A stretch of 64,000 nt of DNA, taken from assembly GCF_001659605.2 (NCBI RefSeq), contig NC_035162.2:30508153-30572152 (forward strand). Direction: 5' to 3'. The notes below the pieces were generated by a model. It saw nothing but the letters and a program-made list of their open reading frames with translations. It was not told the DNA's origin and did not search any database. Within the stretch, counting starts at the first letter, position 1, and every line of letters starts with the position of its first letter. A program made the translations under genes and the position numbers. The DNA is from Manihot esculenta (taxonomy: Eukaryota; Streptophyta; Magnoliopsida; Malpighiales; Euphorbiaceae). Positions 35,920 through 47,860 of this stretch are shown here, one piece after another.

Positions 35920-38308
35920 AAAAAATGACAAAGAAATCAGGTGTTCACGGGCGAGTAATGCAAGGCTATATATCCGAGTGTTATCTTTATTGTTCAAAGT
36001 TTTCAAGCTATTTATTACCACTAAGGTGGATGGGTGTTAACCCTTATCAGTTCTTTAAAAGAAATTATTTAAGTCTTAAAAGAGGGTTGTGAATGAGCGC
36101 AGGATATGTAGACACTCAGTTAAAGTAATGACATGAGAAAACATTTTTATTGAAGTTATAAAAGATTATGTGGGAGGAGGAATATTTATAGGTTCCTCCA
36201 CTCGTGTCTCTATTACATCACTATTTCCTACATCTATTACATTGTCTGTAGAGACTCGGTCATTGGGGATGCCCTCAGCTCATTCCTCCCCCTCGATAAT
36301 CTCATCTTTCACCTCCTTAGGGAAGATGCCATCTATCTAAGAAAAGTCTTCGGAAGGAAATCATTTCGCCAGATCCTTCTTTATCAAGTCATGGTCTTGC
36401 ACAAACATCTCCCGACCTTGGGCCAACATCTCCCACAGCTCTGCCTCAAGCTCAGCAATCCTAGTGGAGTTGGCCTAGGCCTCTACAACTTGAGCCTTTA
36501 GCTTCAAGACTTGGTATGTAGCAAGGGCACCTGGTCCTCGGCAGTCTTTGCCCAATTCTCAAGGACCAGCTTGGAAGCATTGGCCCCATTCCACTCAGTC
36601 TAGAGTTTAGCCACCGACTCTAGGGTCTTCTTTATGGTGCCCTCCACTTCGTCAACCTAAGTCTTCATCCTTGAGCATTCCTCCACTAAGAGCTTCCTAT
36701 TCGTCTCTTGTGTGCCAAACTCCAGCCACAAGGCTTTGTAATGCTCCTTAGCCACATAGGCACAGAGGGCACTCTCCAAGGCATAATGCATAGCATTATC
36801 AAAAAGCTCGTCTGTCTCGAGCTCATTCAGGCAACGGCGATCTACGGGCCTCAGGATACTTTTGATTAACAGGATGCCTAGAGTAGGATCATCAAGGAGT
36901 GAAGGTGCTTGGTTTAGCACCATTTCCAGGCGCTAGATGCTCGGAGGCCATGAGGATTCAACCCTCACGCTCACAGGAGCTGGTTTAGAAGGACTGGGGA
37001 CAGCAGCAAGAATCTCATAAGCGGGGGTAAAAGCAGAGGCGCCCAAGGTAGAAGCAGAGGCGCCCAGGGTAGATAAATCAGGCTATAAATGGTCTGACTC
37101 TTTCGCCATAGTTTGGGCCAAGAGAGGAGGAAGCATTATCAATTCTTCCATGGGGTGAGCATGCTTAGGAAGGGGACCAGTTGCCCCGCAACAGCCTTGC
37201 CTTAGTGGGCAGCATGCATCACTTTAGCAAATTTGATTTTAGATGCAACCATATCTGCAAAAAGAGAAAAGTAAGTAAGACAGTTCAAAACCTAAAAAAA
37301 GACAAAAAGAAAAAGTACCCTGATCTCCATCCGGGGAGGTGCTTTCCCCGAAGACTGGAAGGCTAGGCAAGTGCGGGCCCCAAGTCTGGCTTGCTTGCAA
37401 ATAACTCTGCTAAAACAAAATGGCATTCCTCACTGTCTGGGTAATGTCCATTTTCTTTGGAGACTTAGTTTTCATCAAGAGAAAGGCTAAAGCCTCATCC
37501 TCATCCCTCTTGGTACGGACTCCATCCTTCTTCAATTCCACTCAAAAGTGCCATCTTGTTTGATGTTCCCAAAACCCTTTACGTCCAGTGATGAAGGATA
37601 AAAAATTTATTTTTCCACCGCTTCAAGGAGGAAGGTATCCAGTCGAACATGATCAGGTGTTTTCGCTCGTTAAATACCAAAGTTCCTTATTTTTGCGGGT
37701 ACCCAGTTGATATAGTTGGAAAAAGCTACACTCGGTTTGATATAGTTATTGAGGTAGAGAAACTGAAAAGCCACCAGGATTCTCCAATTATTAGAATGCG
37801 GCTAGACAACTGAAAACTTGTGGAACCAAAGGACATCAACTAAAAATGGATCCATAGGAAATCGGAGACCCACCTTCAATTGCCCCTCGAAACACATAAT
37901 GGTATTTTCAGAAAGAATCAAATCATTAACACGAATGCGTGGAAAAGCAGAAAAGACATGAGAGGTCTCTCGAAGAATTTGGTAGGTATCATAGAGACAG
38001 TCCACATCACGCTCCGATAGGATGGACAGGATATCACTAATCATGCTACCTTTGCTTTCCTAGGCCTCTTTCAATGGATCAATAGGGACCGAGGCACGGA
38101 TGGGTCCATCGGAGAAGGAGCTCAAGGCGGAAGTATTTCTATTCATTCCAAAGAGGAAGAAGGAAACAAAAATTACCGTAGGAAGTATAAACAGATAAGA
38201 GGTTGCGGCCGAGTTTTTCTTAAAGCAAAATATCACAGTTGAAAGCAAAAGTGAGATTTGGGAAGAAGATGGGTTCTTTCAAAATGGTTTTGGTGGTAGG
38301 CTTTCTAT
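35920..38308 (-). pseudogene. Additional ORF of a Tat-like gypsy element, degenerate (copy B)
   Basis: Duplicate of 12,430-14,815. The N-terminus MNRNTSALSSF is near 38,150, LKVGLRFPMDPFLVDVL is near 37,830-37,890, and the LLDDPTLGI / LNELETDELFDN block runs from 36,923 down to about 36,800. Broken by stops. Same-strand as the adjoining gag at 38,350 and antisense to the gag fragment at 35,190. Confidence 0.66.
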
Positions 38309-38349
38309 TTTTTGCCCACCTTACCAGACTCGGGATGACCTCTGGTTAC

Positions 38350-39756
38350 AACTGTTCTTTTAGAGACTGAGTCCCTTACATTACAAGCGTGTGACATTCC
38401 TCATCTGATGAACCTTTAGGACATCTTCTGTGGTTCATTAATTTCATTGTTGGGTCCTACTGTGACTATATGGATAATCCCTACAAATTCTTGGTCAGGA
38501 TTCTCAAGAGTTATTGCCTCACAATCGGGCTTTCTCTCTTTTCTATTTTTTCTGGCGAACTTCCAAAATGTGACATCCCTTATCAGTCTTTCGATTTCAT
38601 TTTTTGATTACTGACATTCCTCCGTCGTATTCCATGGTCTTTGTGAAAACGACAGTACTTGATCCTATCTCATTTTTTTTTTTTTGCTTTCTCGAGATTG
38701 AGTTTGGGTGCCCACTTAACCTTCTATTCATTTTTCCTTATCCATATTAAAATGTGTGTCTGTGAGTCATTTAATGGAGTATAATGCTTATACTTACTTT
38801 GGTCGTCCCTCTTTCAGAGACGGGATAACTCCTGTGGTCTCCTTCATGTCCTTGCCTTTCCAGCTTTTAGTTTTGCTTTTGGTTCGCCCTTTTGTTCTCT
38901 CATAGTGCTTGGACTTTGTCATCCAGTCTAATATACTTCTAGGCCTTGTCTATCAACTATTGATACGCTGAAGCTGGATTTTAAATTAAGGAACCCATGA
39001 ACTTGACGTTGTGTCTTCCTTTCTTCAATGCTGCGCACGTTATCTCATGACACCCAACTCTTCCACCTGTATTGCCTCAGTATTGAACCATGAGATAAAT
39101 CTCCTTAGAGACTCACCCTCTCGTTAGTGGATCTTCCGCAAGTCAGAGGATAGTTTTTTGAGAGGTATACAAGTAATAAATTGATATTTAAATAGTGTAG
39201 CGAACTATATAAAGTTCTGAATCAAACCTAGACTCAGATGTTGGTACCATTTCTTAGCCAAACCTGTGAGTGTTCATGGAAACACTCGGCACAATGCAAA
39301 CTCGTTGACATTCTGAAGTTGTATGGTCGTCCTAAAGATCACCAAGTGACTCCTAGAATCTGCTGTTCCATCATATTTATCCAAGCTAGGCAAATTGAAA
39401 TTGGTGGGGCATGTTTATGCTAAGATTTCCTCCGAAAAAGGCGAGGCACCATCTAGGCCAAAATCTTCCTCTTGCTCTCTCTGGTGCCTTTGAACAGCTC
39501 GTATCAACTTTCAGTCGACACCTTTTAGAGCATCATTTGATTCACTCTCTTCTAACTCGGCTCTCCCTTTGGACAACCTCTTGATCGCCTCTGTCTGAGG
39601 CCTAGGGGTGTCAATAGAGGCTTCTTCCCTTCCTTTGGGCGTCACTACTGACACCTCCCCCAGAGCTTTATATTGCTCGAGAGTAGCCTGCAACTTTTGG
39701 ATGTACTGGATCATCTGTTTGTTGTTTAGATTACTAACATCTGCTTCATTCACCAT
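38350..39756 (-). pseudogene. Ty3/gypsy (Tat-like) gag, degenerate, minus strand (copy B)
   Basis: Starts at 39,756 (MVNEADVSNLNNKQ) and runs through the capsid and the TTEEC-type motif near 38,620, as in copy A. Stops are largely shared. A longer poly(T) run near 38,670-38,685 is private to this copy. Confidence 0.7.
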
Positions 39757-39961
39757 TGGGAGGGTGTTTTATTCACTGTTAGGAGTGGAAGAAATTATAA
39801 TGTTCTCATTAATAGCAATATGCAGCAGCTCATCAACTACCATCCATTTTGAGAGAGAGAAAAGAGAGAGATTTCCTTCTACAAGAAAAAAGTAGGAGAC
39901 CATATTACAATCCAAATGAATAGAGAGGATCCAATAGACTCCCGGCTCTGGAATCAAATAA

Positions 39962-40480
39962 TGTGGGCAGAAAATAAAGTTGTGTTATGATTGGGTAAAT
40001 CTACAAGAAAGAGAATGTGAGGTGGTGGGTACCCACAATAGCCACTCTAAGGCTCAAGTTAGTATTCTAGAGAATAGGGTGTATGTAATGAATTGCTTCG
40101 AACTTGAGTAGTGTAAGAATTGTGTACCTTTGCCTTTGTGATCGTTCCCTTTTTATACTATAAAAAGATGGGAATAAATATAGCATTTCCTTGTAATCCA
40201 GCGATGATGTTGCTGGCTGACCTAATAAAAGATCCCACCGAGTTGACCGGTTGAGTATCTCTTGATTAGAGGTGTAACGTGGGTCTGTTGGATTGTGCCT
40301 GCTAACTATTATTTTATGCCGAGACTCGTCCTGTCAAGGAGAGGGTGAATCTTAATGATAAACCGGATGTTAAGGTGTCCAGGTCTTTCTTTCCTCGAGT
40401 GGGACTGCAGTACCTAGATCATTATCATGTGGCCCTGTTTTGTGATGACAGCTCATGGATTACTTTAGATGATTCTAAAT
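39962..40480 (-). repeat. Tat-like gypsy LTR fragment (copy B)
   Basis: Matches 16,455-16,970, including the CA terminus (complement TGTGGGCAG at 39,962) next to gag. On the gag side the minus strand reads TTTGATTCCAGAGCCGGGAG, a possible but non-canonical primer-binding site. Confidence 0.58.
40149..40167. promoter_or_regulatory. Palindromic TATA element in Tat-like LTR (copy B)
   Basis: Identical 19-bp inverted repeat to 16,642-16,660, with TATAAAAAG available on both strands. Confidence 0.42.
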
Positions 40481-40971
40481 AAAAGTTAAAATAGTATACA
40501 CAATTTTTTTTTTATGTTACAAATTAAAATTAGTCACATTTTTTTAAAAAGTTAAAATAATACATAGAAATTATTTGAACCTTTTTAATTCGTATAAAAT
40601 TAAAATCAGGCATAGTTGAAAAAGAAGAGTTAAAACAATTGCAAAAATTATTTTAATTTTAATTTTATTTTTTAATTTATGTAATCAGTCACATTTAAAA
40701 AAAAAGTTAGAATAACATACAAAACTTATTTTCATTTTTTGTTTAATTTTTTTAAATTTCTAAAAAAATAAATTTATAATTTTATTTTGCATTTAATTTT
40801 TTATGAGTTTGCCAAATTTAAAAGTGTATAGTTTCTAAAAATAATTAGACATTTGTTTTTTTATTATTTGATATGTAATATATAAATTTAATTATTTTAT
40901 TTTTATTTCATTTTTACGATACTTACTTACTAATTTATATTTTTTAGTTGTATTTCATTATTTTAACAAAT

Positions 40972-41103
40972 TCACAGTTGAGACATGGACGAATGACTTT
41001 TATTATATTTCATAATTAGTATAACATTAATTAGGTAAATTGTTGGTTATAGCTAATAGTTGATATCTGGTAGATGTTGTTAGCTGATTCTTAATTGCAA
41101 CTG
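40972..41103. mobile_element. 132-bp insertion private to copy B
   Basis: Copy A reads straight through this point (…AACAAATATTC). Here 132 bp is inserted between two copies of AAAT (40,968-40,971 and 41,104-41,107). Near its ends it carries CAGTTG and CAACTG, a short terminal inverted repeat. It looks like a small MITE insertion, but family assignment is not possible from this. Confidence 0.55.
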
Positions 41104-41340
41104 AAATATTCTTAAATGATTAGTAAAATATGCATAGTTGTTGTGGTTAATATGTAAAAGGACGGATAAGCATAATTACATCACAATCTAAGATTTAATT
41201 AATAATTTGTCATTTTATTTTTAGATCTCAACACTTTTTGTCCCTAAAATTTAATTTCGTCTAGTCAATGATTTGCATCTAGTCAAAAAGAAAGAGATTA
41301 CATGTAATTCCAAAAATACCCTTATGAGTAATAAAATAAG

Positions 41341-41723
41341 AAAATTACTACTTAGTCCCTATAATATGGAGAAACTCACTAGTTAATCACTCGGTTTTGA
41401 AAAATACATTCATACGTCCATGACATTTTAAAAAATCTACTAGTCAGTCTCTCTGTTAATTTTATGATTAAAAATTTTACTATTTGGTCCTCATAGTTTT
41501 AAAAAACTTATTAGTTGGTTATTCAAATTATTAAAAAGTTTACTAATTAGACCCTCCGTAACAAGAGTATTTTAGATTTTTTAAAATACTTAATGACTAA
41601 AATTAATGGAAGGACTAACTAGTAGACTTTTTAAAAACTCAAAAACATTTTAATGAATTTTTTAAACTCAAGGAACCAACTAGTGAGTTTCTCCATCTGA
41701 TAAGATCTAAGTAGTAATTTTTT
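41341..41723. mobile_element. MITE with ~40-bp terminal inverted repeats (copy B)
   Basis: The left end AATTACTACTTAG…ATGGAGAAACTCACTAGT (41,343-41,383) is repeated inverted at the right end (41,680-41,721). The interior is AT-rich with CTAGT/TTAGT words and no coding capacity. This is the complete version of the remnant at 17,737-18,085. Confidence 0.7.
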
Positions 41724-41849
41724 TTATTATTCCTTCTACTCTTCATATTCTCATATTTCTTTCATCTACTTTCCATACCCCCTTCATTTTTCATGTCTAA
41801 CACATATCCAAAACTACAAAATTTGTATGTTAAAAACATATTTTATAGT

Positions 41850-42242
41850 AATTGAAAAGGAGACGGAGGATCGGCAGTGACACGAGCAACTGACAGCGCA
41901 AGCAGCAAGTGACGTGACGTAAGTAGTGAGTAGCAAGCGATGTGAGTGGAAGGAGATGAGAGCAGTGAGCGACGACGTGAGTGGCTATAGATGCAAGCAG
42001 AGAGTGATGTGAGTTGTTGGAGATGCGACGAATGAGCGATGCGGTGGATGAAGACACGAGCAATGAGCGACGCGAGTTGTTAGATATACGATTAGCGAGC
42101 ATTGCGAGTAGTCAAAGATGCAAGGAGTGTGTGGCGCAAATGGGATGCACATCAAGTGGCAAGAAACGAGAACAATTAGTGACTCGAGCAGCGGGCAACT
42201 AGAGTAGTGAACGACGAGCAGTGATCGACAGCGAGCAACATT
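41850..42242. repeat. GC-richer degenerate short repeat block (copy B)
   Basis: Duplicate of 18,220-18,610 with a few substitutions. Made of GAGCGACG(C)GAGT-like words. Open frames on both strands are a by-product. Confidence 0.6.
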
Positions 42243-42994
42243 ACAAAAGTAATTTCTATTGAATTTTAATTTTTTATTTTTAATAATTGAAATTTTATAT
42301 ATTTTTATTATATTTTTCAAGTTTCATTATTAAATTTATTGAAATTTTTATTTGTTTGTGAAGATTGTGTTTGAGATTTTCTTCCGTAAATTTTAACGGA
42401 ATTAAACTTCAGGAACTAAAGCGTTGGACGAGAATAATAGAGGGATAAATTTGTTAAATGTGTTATATCTCAGGAACGAAAAAATATTTTTTTCCTCGAT
42501 TTCTATTATATTTATTGAGTTTGAATCTTGAATTTATTGAAGTTTTTATTTATTTGTAGAGATTGAGTTTGCGATTTTCAATTGTTGCTTTGATTTGTAA
42601 ATGAGATTTTGTTGATTCGATTATTTGAGGGACGGACCTATAAATTTGCAGGAAATAAATTTTAGGGACTAAAGTGTTGGATGCTAAAAAGGGTAATTCG
42701 GTCATTTTTCCTATTACTAACGGCATTTTTGACGGAATGACCTCTAATTTTTATAGAATCACCTCTAACTTTTATGGAATCAAACTTTAGGGAATGAAAT
42801 ATTGGGTGTTAAAAATAGAGGGACGAATCTGTTAATTATGTTATACCTCACGGATGAAAAAGTAATTTTCTCGTATAATTAATATAATTATTTTTATAAT
42901 ACTTATATTTATTTTATAAGTATAAATAATTTACAGATGTAAATTAAAATTTATTTTATTTTATAAATTTTGTAGTTAACAAAAATTAAAGGGA
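42243..42994. other. AT-rich intergenic DNA (copy B)
   Basis: Matches 18,611-19,366, with the same dispersed AGGGACTAAAG…GGACGAATCTGTTAA phrases. No gene recognised. Confidence 0.4.
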
Positions 42995-43185
42995 TAATAT
43001 GGTCCAAACAAAAAATAAAGTCATAACTAATGAGAAAAAAAATTCTAACGTGAGAGCTGATTGAAAAGGCAGCTGATAGGTATCTATCAGCTATCAGCTG
43101 CCTTTTCAAATAGTTTACCAAAAACACAAAATAGTTGGTTGAAAACTAATCAGCTATCAGTTATGAAAAAAAAGGTAAACCAAAC
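42995..43185. mobile_element. Small foldback/MITE with perfect hairpin (copy B)
   Basis: Same element as 19,367-19,557, with the hairpin (19-bp perfect arms, 11-bp loop) at 43,061-43,109, immediately downstream of the PME gene B stop codon. Confidence 0.55.
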
Positions 43186-43201
43186 ATCCTCTTAAAAAAT
43201 A

Positions 43202-44612
43202 TTACTTTGGAGGTGGAAGCAACCATTTAGAACCCTGAATGTAGCCAAGAGAGAGAAAGTTTTTGGCTTGTGCATCCTTTAGCTGCTTGGTGAATTTAAC
43301 ACGTCCTTTAGGATTCGATCCAAGTCCTGAATTCTTATATTCTGCAAAGAAAACCGTGCTGCATTTTAAACAATTCATCTTAATTAGTTCATTACCATTT
43401 TTATCTCTCTCGGAGCTTGATGTAAGAGATAATTTAGTTTACCTGTCCCTGTCAGGTTGCCTATTGTCTGACCATCCAAGAGGATTAACAACAGCACCCA
43501 TTTCAGTATAAGAGAAGATCACCTGTGGCATCTTCCTCCATGCTCGTCCCAGAAATGATCCCGATCCACTTCCAGTTATTTTGCATTGTACGAATGAGTA
43601 ACCAAAATTTTCTGATTTTTCCTCCTTTCCTTGTGCTGTGATGAATGTCAAATCCTTATTATCTACTACATTTAGTTGCGATTCCTGCATTTAAAATAAG
43701 GTATAATAGTTATATTTTATCTAATATATCACTTTTCAGAAAAAAAAAAAAAAACAAAACAATGTTGATATACATATATATATATATATATTCTTACCAA
43801 ATAAAGTGATCTTCCTCTTCCGAAAATAAAATCAACAGTGCCTTCAATGTAACAATTTCTATAAAAGTGGTGTCCTCTATCATCACATAATGTGTCTTGA
43901 AATCCAAGAAATTTGCAGTTATAGAAAGCTGCCTTGTCACCATTAATTCTTAATGCAACTGCCTGACCTCCCGGCTTGTTCGATTGGGGTTTTGGTGCAG
44001 TATTCTATACCAAAGGAAGAGGTGAATAAATGAATCATAAGACCACAAATCATTAAGCAAAATGAAACAATAATTAAGACATATGTGTGTATATGTGCTT
44101 ATATGTAAATACCTTACCTGAAAAATAATATTAACCCCCATGAAATAATCAGAATCTACAGTTACAGTACCACTATAATGAGTTCCATATTTACGAGCGG
44201 TGCCACCAAATGCCAAGGTGGGCATGGCTTTAGGATCTCCAAGAAATGTAATAAAAGGCTTAGTTTTTTCAATTTCAATTTTCTCGGTGTAGACTCCAGG
44301 ACCAATTTTTATAATTGCACGTTCTTTGTTTTGTGATGAAATACTTTTAATCGCATCAGTAACAGTCTTGAACTTTCCTTTTCCATCTTTTGAGACCGTA
44401 ATTATTTTTGATTTGGCCTCAGCAGCTTCAAGAGCAGGATCTAAGGTGCCTTTACGACTTTTCCAAGGCTTAACATTAGTTTGGAACCAATTACTTACTT
44501 TAGAATCATCGGCTGGTATTGGTGTTGTATCATCAGAGCTAACGGTGGTTGCAACAACAAGAATGGCAATGAGGACACAATGAGTTGCATCAACGCAGTG
44601 CCCTCTTGCCAT
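43202..44612 (-). CDS. Pectinesterase (pectin methylesterase), group II, PPME1-like, copy B
   Basis: Exons at 44,612-44,118, 44,004-43,798, 43,684-43,443 and 43,358-43,202, with the same intron lengths as copy A (113, 113 and 84 bp) and a 366-aa product. By eye the coding sequences differ at roughly nine sites, giving P92S, S122T and P327L relative to copy A. Signal peptide, Q179, Q201-D202, D223, R281 and W283 are unchanged, so the enzyme should be active on cell-wall homogalacturonan. Promoter-proximal sequence is nearly the same as A for about 300 bp; beyond that the neighbourhoods differ. A recent tandem paralogue, or the other allele if the assembly is wrong. Confidence 0.93.
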
Positions 44613-44717
44613 TTTGTAGTTACTTCCTCCCGTTAATTTTTTTTGTTCAGGGCTATTTGATTGATTGCTTGCTTTTTTTCTTTGTTAGAGAATTCTAATT
44701 TATAGAATTATAAGATA

Positions 44718-44727
44718 CTTTATATAG
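44718..44727 (-). promoter_or_regulatory. Probable TATA box of PME gene B
   Basis: CTATATAAAG on the minus strand about 105 bp upstream of the start codon, as for gene A. Confidence 0.5.
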
Positions 44728-44989
44728 AAAATACTTAAAAAAGAGGCTGAGAATAAGAGAGAATTTCTTGCATGTCTGTAACTAAAGATAGAAAAAATGT
44801 TAAGATGTCATTATATTTATTTTATTTTTCGTTTTGTTTTGTGATCGTAACAAAAAATCCATTCAATCAAATATATAGAACCCATATGAAATATAAAAAT
44901 AATTAAAAAAATACTATATTACATTGAATTTCAAAGACAATTAGATTTTGGCATAAATAAATATTATCCTCTAATAATGAATTAATTAA

Positions 44990-45606
44990 TAAAAAATTAT
45001 ATTAGAGGTGGAAACAACCATTTAAGACCTTAGATATAGCCAAGAAACTGGAAGTTTTTTGAGTTGCCGACTTCTATAAGTAATTAGTTCATCACCAATT
45101 CTTAAGATAATTCGTTTTAATTAGTGCATTTTTAAGTAATTTGTTTTAATTAGTTCATCACCAATTCTTAAGATAATTATTTGAGTTGCCGACTTTTCGA
45201 AATTAAGTCTTGGTACACGTTGCTTATTTATTGATGGAATAAAGGTTTAGTTTTATCATTTATGAATTTTTAAGTGTAGACTCCAAGGCTAATTTTCATA
45301 ATTACACATTGCTTATTTGCCGATGGAATACTTTTAATAGCATCGGTAAGAGTTTTGAAATCTTTTTTTCTATCTTTTGAAAGCTTAATTATTTTAGGTT
45401 TGGTTTAAGAACCTCCAAGAGCGGGATCTAAAGTACCTTTACAACTTGCCACTTGCTAGGAGCTTAACATTAGTTTTAAATCAGTGTCATACTTGAGAAT
45501 CATTGGCTGGCATGGATGTTGTACCACAATAGTTAACGGTGGTATCAACAACAAGAATGGCAATGTGAACGTAATGAGTTGCACCGATGCAGTGCCCTCT
45601 TGTCAT
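44990..45606 (-). pseudogene. Pectinesterase pseudogene (copy C), no copia insertion
   Basis: Reading on the minus strand from the ATG complement at 45,604-45,606, most of exon 1 is recognisable to about 45,225 but frameshifted. Short scraps of exon 2 (about 45,100-45,220) and of the exon 4 end (about 45,003-45,070) follow. Exon 3 is missing. Across the copia integration point it reads GTCATTTTGTTGTTG without interruption, giving the empty-site sequence for copies A and B. Confidence 0.8.
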
Positions 45607-46194
45607 TTTGTTGTTGTTTCTTTCGGTTAATTTATTTGCTTAGGGTTTTATAGGTGATTGCTTGCTTTTTCCTCCCATTAATACAACTAAATTTAGAAAA
45701 ACTTCCAAAGTGTATTCATCTTTGCCTTAAAAATGTAAAATCTATATCTCCTCCTTTGTTTTTTTCAGTCATGAGTCTTTCTATGTTTCTTTCAGTATTG
45801 ATGTGAATAGTTCATTTGACCAAATTTACAGGATCTATCCATCAAAATGAAACAAATAGATAAAAGAATTAAGGGGGTGATTCTAATCATAAAGTTTCTT
45901 AGTTATAAAAAATATTTATACTTAATTAAAATTATTTAAGCTTCCAAAATCTACTAGCCCAATTAATATTGATTCATGTCGAATGGACTCAATGAATAGA
46001 TGTAAAACACTATTTTCTAAATTTTAAAAGTAGTCTATATTCATAATTCAAACTTGAAAGTATTAATTAAGAGAAAAGAAACCGTGCCACTTCGAGAGGT
46101 AAGCATAAAACATTTTATATTTATATAAATTAAAGGTGACATCATAAACGGTTAGATCAGTAATCTTGGCACTAACAATATTCCGGCAACAATG
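45607..46194. other. Flank of copy C pseudogene, no gene
   Basis: Same AT-rich flank as 10,382-10,970, here directly joined to the pseudogene because no copia is present. No ORF or regulatory element that I can support. Confidence 0.55.
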
Positions 46195-46199
46195 AACAT

Positions 46200-47855
46200 T
46201 GTCATACCCGGCTAGAGTCTGACATCGGAATTCCTGTCGTCCGGTGGAATCCAGGATGTCGGAATCCTCTAGAAGGGTAAGATTTATGTTTTTCTAAAGT
46301 AGTATAGTATGTTTTAATGTTTTAAAGTTGAAAAGAAATGAGATTTTGAAAGAAAAGAACCAAGGCAGAAAAGCCAGGTTCGGCCGCCGAAGGTGAGGTT
46401 CGGCCGCCGAACATGCATGGCTTTCGGTTTCACGTGTGGCCGCCGAAGGTGGTCTGGCCAGCCACCTATAAAAGGCCCTCAGTCGGTTGAAAGGATAAGG
46501 ATTGCCTTTTCTTTCACTTTCTGAGGTGAGACTCTGTCTTCCTTAAGGTTTCTTCATGTTTTTCTTAAATCTTGCAAAGCTTTGATTGATTTTTATGTTA
46601 TTTTGAAGGTTTTGAGCTAAAAACTTGACTTTTGAAGTTTGGAGAGTTTGAAGGAGAGTGAGGACTTTCGGCCGCCGAACCTGCCGCCGAAAGTGCCCTG
46701 TCCAGCTTTCCTTTGCATGCTTTGCATGGTTGTTTTAGAGAGTTTAAGGGGATTCTTGGGGAGTTTTATAGCATTGTTCTTAAGCTAGTTTGGTCCCTCA
46801 TTTGAGTCCATCTGTGTAGGCACAGACCAGAGAAACCAGAGAGAGCAGCAGTGAGTACTGCTCCAGAGTTTGCAGAGTCAGTCCAGAGTCCAGAGATAGC
46901 CAGAGGTGAGTGGAACTAAATTTAATTCTTTTAATTGAGAAATGGAATGCTTTTCGCATATGTCATGCATCATGATTAGGCAGTAGGTTGATTGCATTAG
47001 AATCCACGAATATGTTGCATTGCATAGTTATTTGTTGATGTGAGTGAATGCTAAATGATCCAATAGTCTCTGAGAGAAGTCCAGGAGCCTTTGACTACGC
47101 CCTGGCAGGTATAGAAAAGTCCAAGAGCCTTTGACTACGCCCTGGAAATGGTAAGTACAGATGTTATATACACGTATACATATATGACAGGAAGACCAGG
47201 TGCTCGATTCTACGCCCTGGCACGGTAGAGATACTGGGACTATGTGGTGACAGGTTTACCCTTGTTGTGAATTGTCTGTGATATGATGCATTTCATACGA
47301 TCATGTTTTAATAACTGCTTTTACTGTTCTACTCACTGGGCTATAGAGCTCATCCCACTCCCTTAACCCCAGTCTTGCAGGTTCAGTGTACAGGTTGTAC
47401 AGGGAAAATCCAGAAGAGTACAAAAAAAATCCAGAAGAGTACAAAAAGAGTAAAGAGCGTTGTAATAGAATATTGTGGACATGTAAAATTAAAGAGATGT
47501 AACAGTTGTGTATAAAGTTAGAATTGTGCTTGACTTAGTTATTTTGTGATGTAAATCTTTTGTATACATGGTCTGTTTATATAACTGGTTTATAGAGTAT
47601 ATGAAAAACCAGGCTTAACAGGTATGAGTTAACCCATCTAGAGCGAGCTCCAGTCAGGGGTACAGAGTACAGAGATAGTGCATGCACAGGTTAAACCTTG
47701 GTCCAGAGAAAAGTTTTTATTTTCACAGAAAATGTATGACCATGTATGAGATGTTACAGGTACACAGAGAGTATAGCAGGCTTGCTACGGGTTCTAGCGG
47801 CATTAAGCCGATCTGAATCCTAGCGCCGGTGACGGTCCATTTTGGGGTCGTTACA
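46200..47855 (+). mobile_element. Chromovirus solo LTR (copy C)
   Basis: A 1,656-bp unit TGTCATACCCGG…GGTCGTTACA, plus orientation, flanked by TSD AACAT (46,195-46,199 and 47,856-47,860). Copies A and B show the uninterrupted site (…AATAAGCATGAACCGTAC). It contains TTCGGCCGCCGAA motifs near 46,379-46,413 and 46,667, TATA near 46,467 and two units of the 40-bp minisatellite near 47,080-47,150. It is shorter than 50,053-52,269 through internal deletion of the middle. Confidence 0.92.
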
Positions 47856-47860
47856 AACAT

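Larger units (their letters stand above)
21920..44925. repeat. Segmental duplication copy B
   Basis: Direct tandem relative of copy A, offset 21.9 kb at the left and 23.6 kb at the right. The length difference is mostly explained by two extra chromovirus solo LTRs here against one other in A, plus a 132-bp insertion. Homology with A ends near 44,925, upstream of PME gene B, where a PME pseudogene of copy C follows. Confidence 0.9.
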
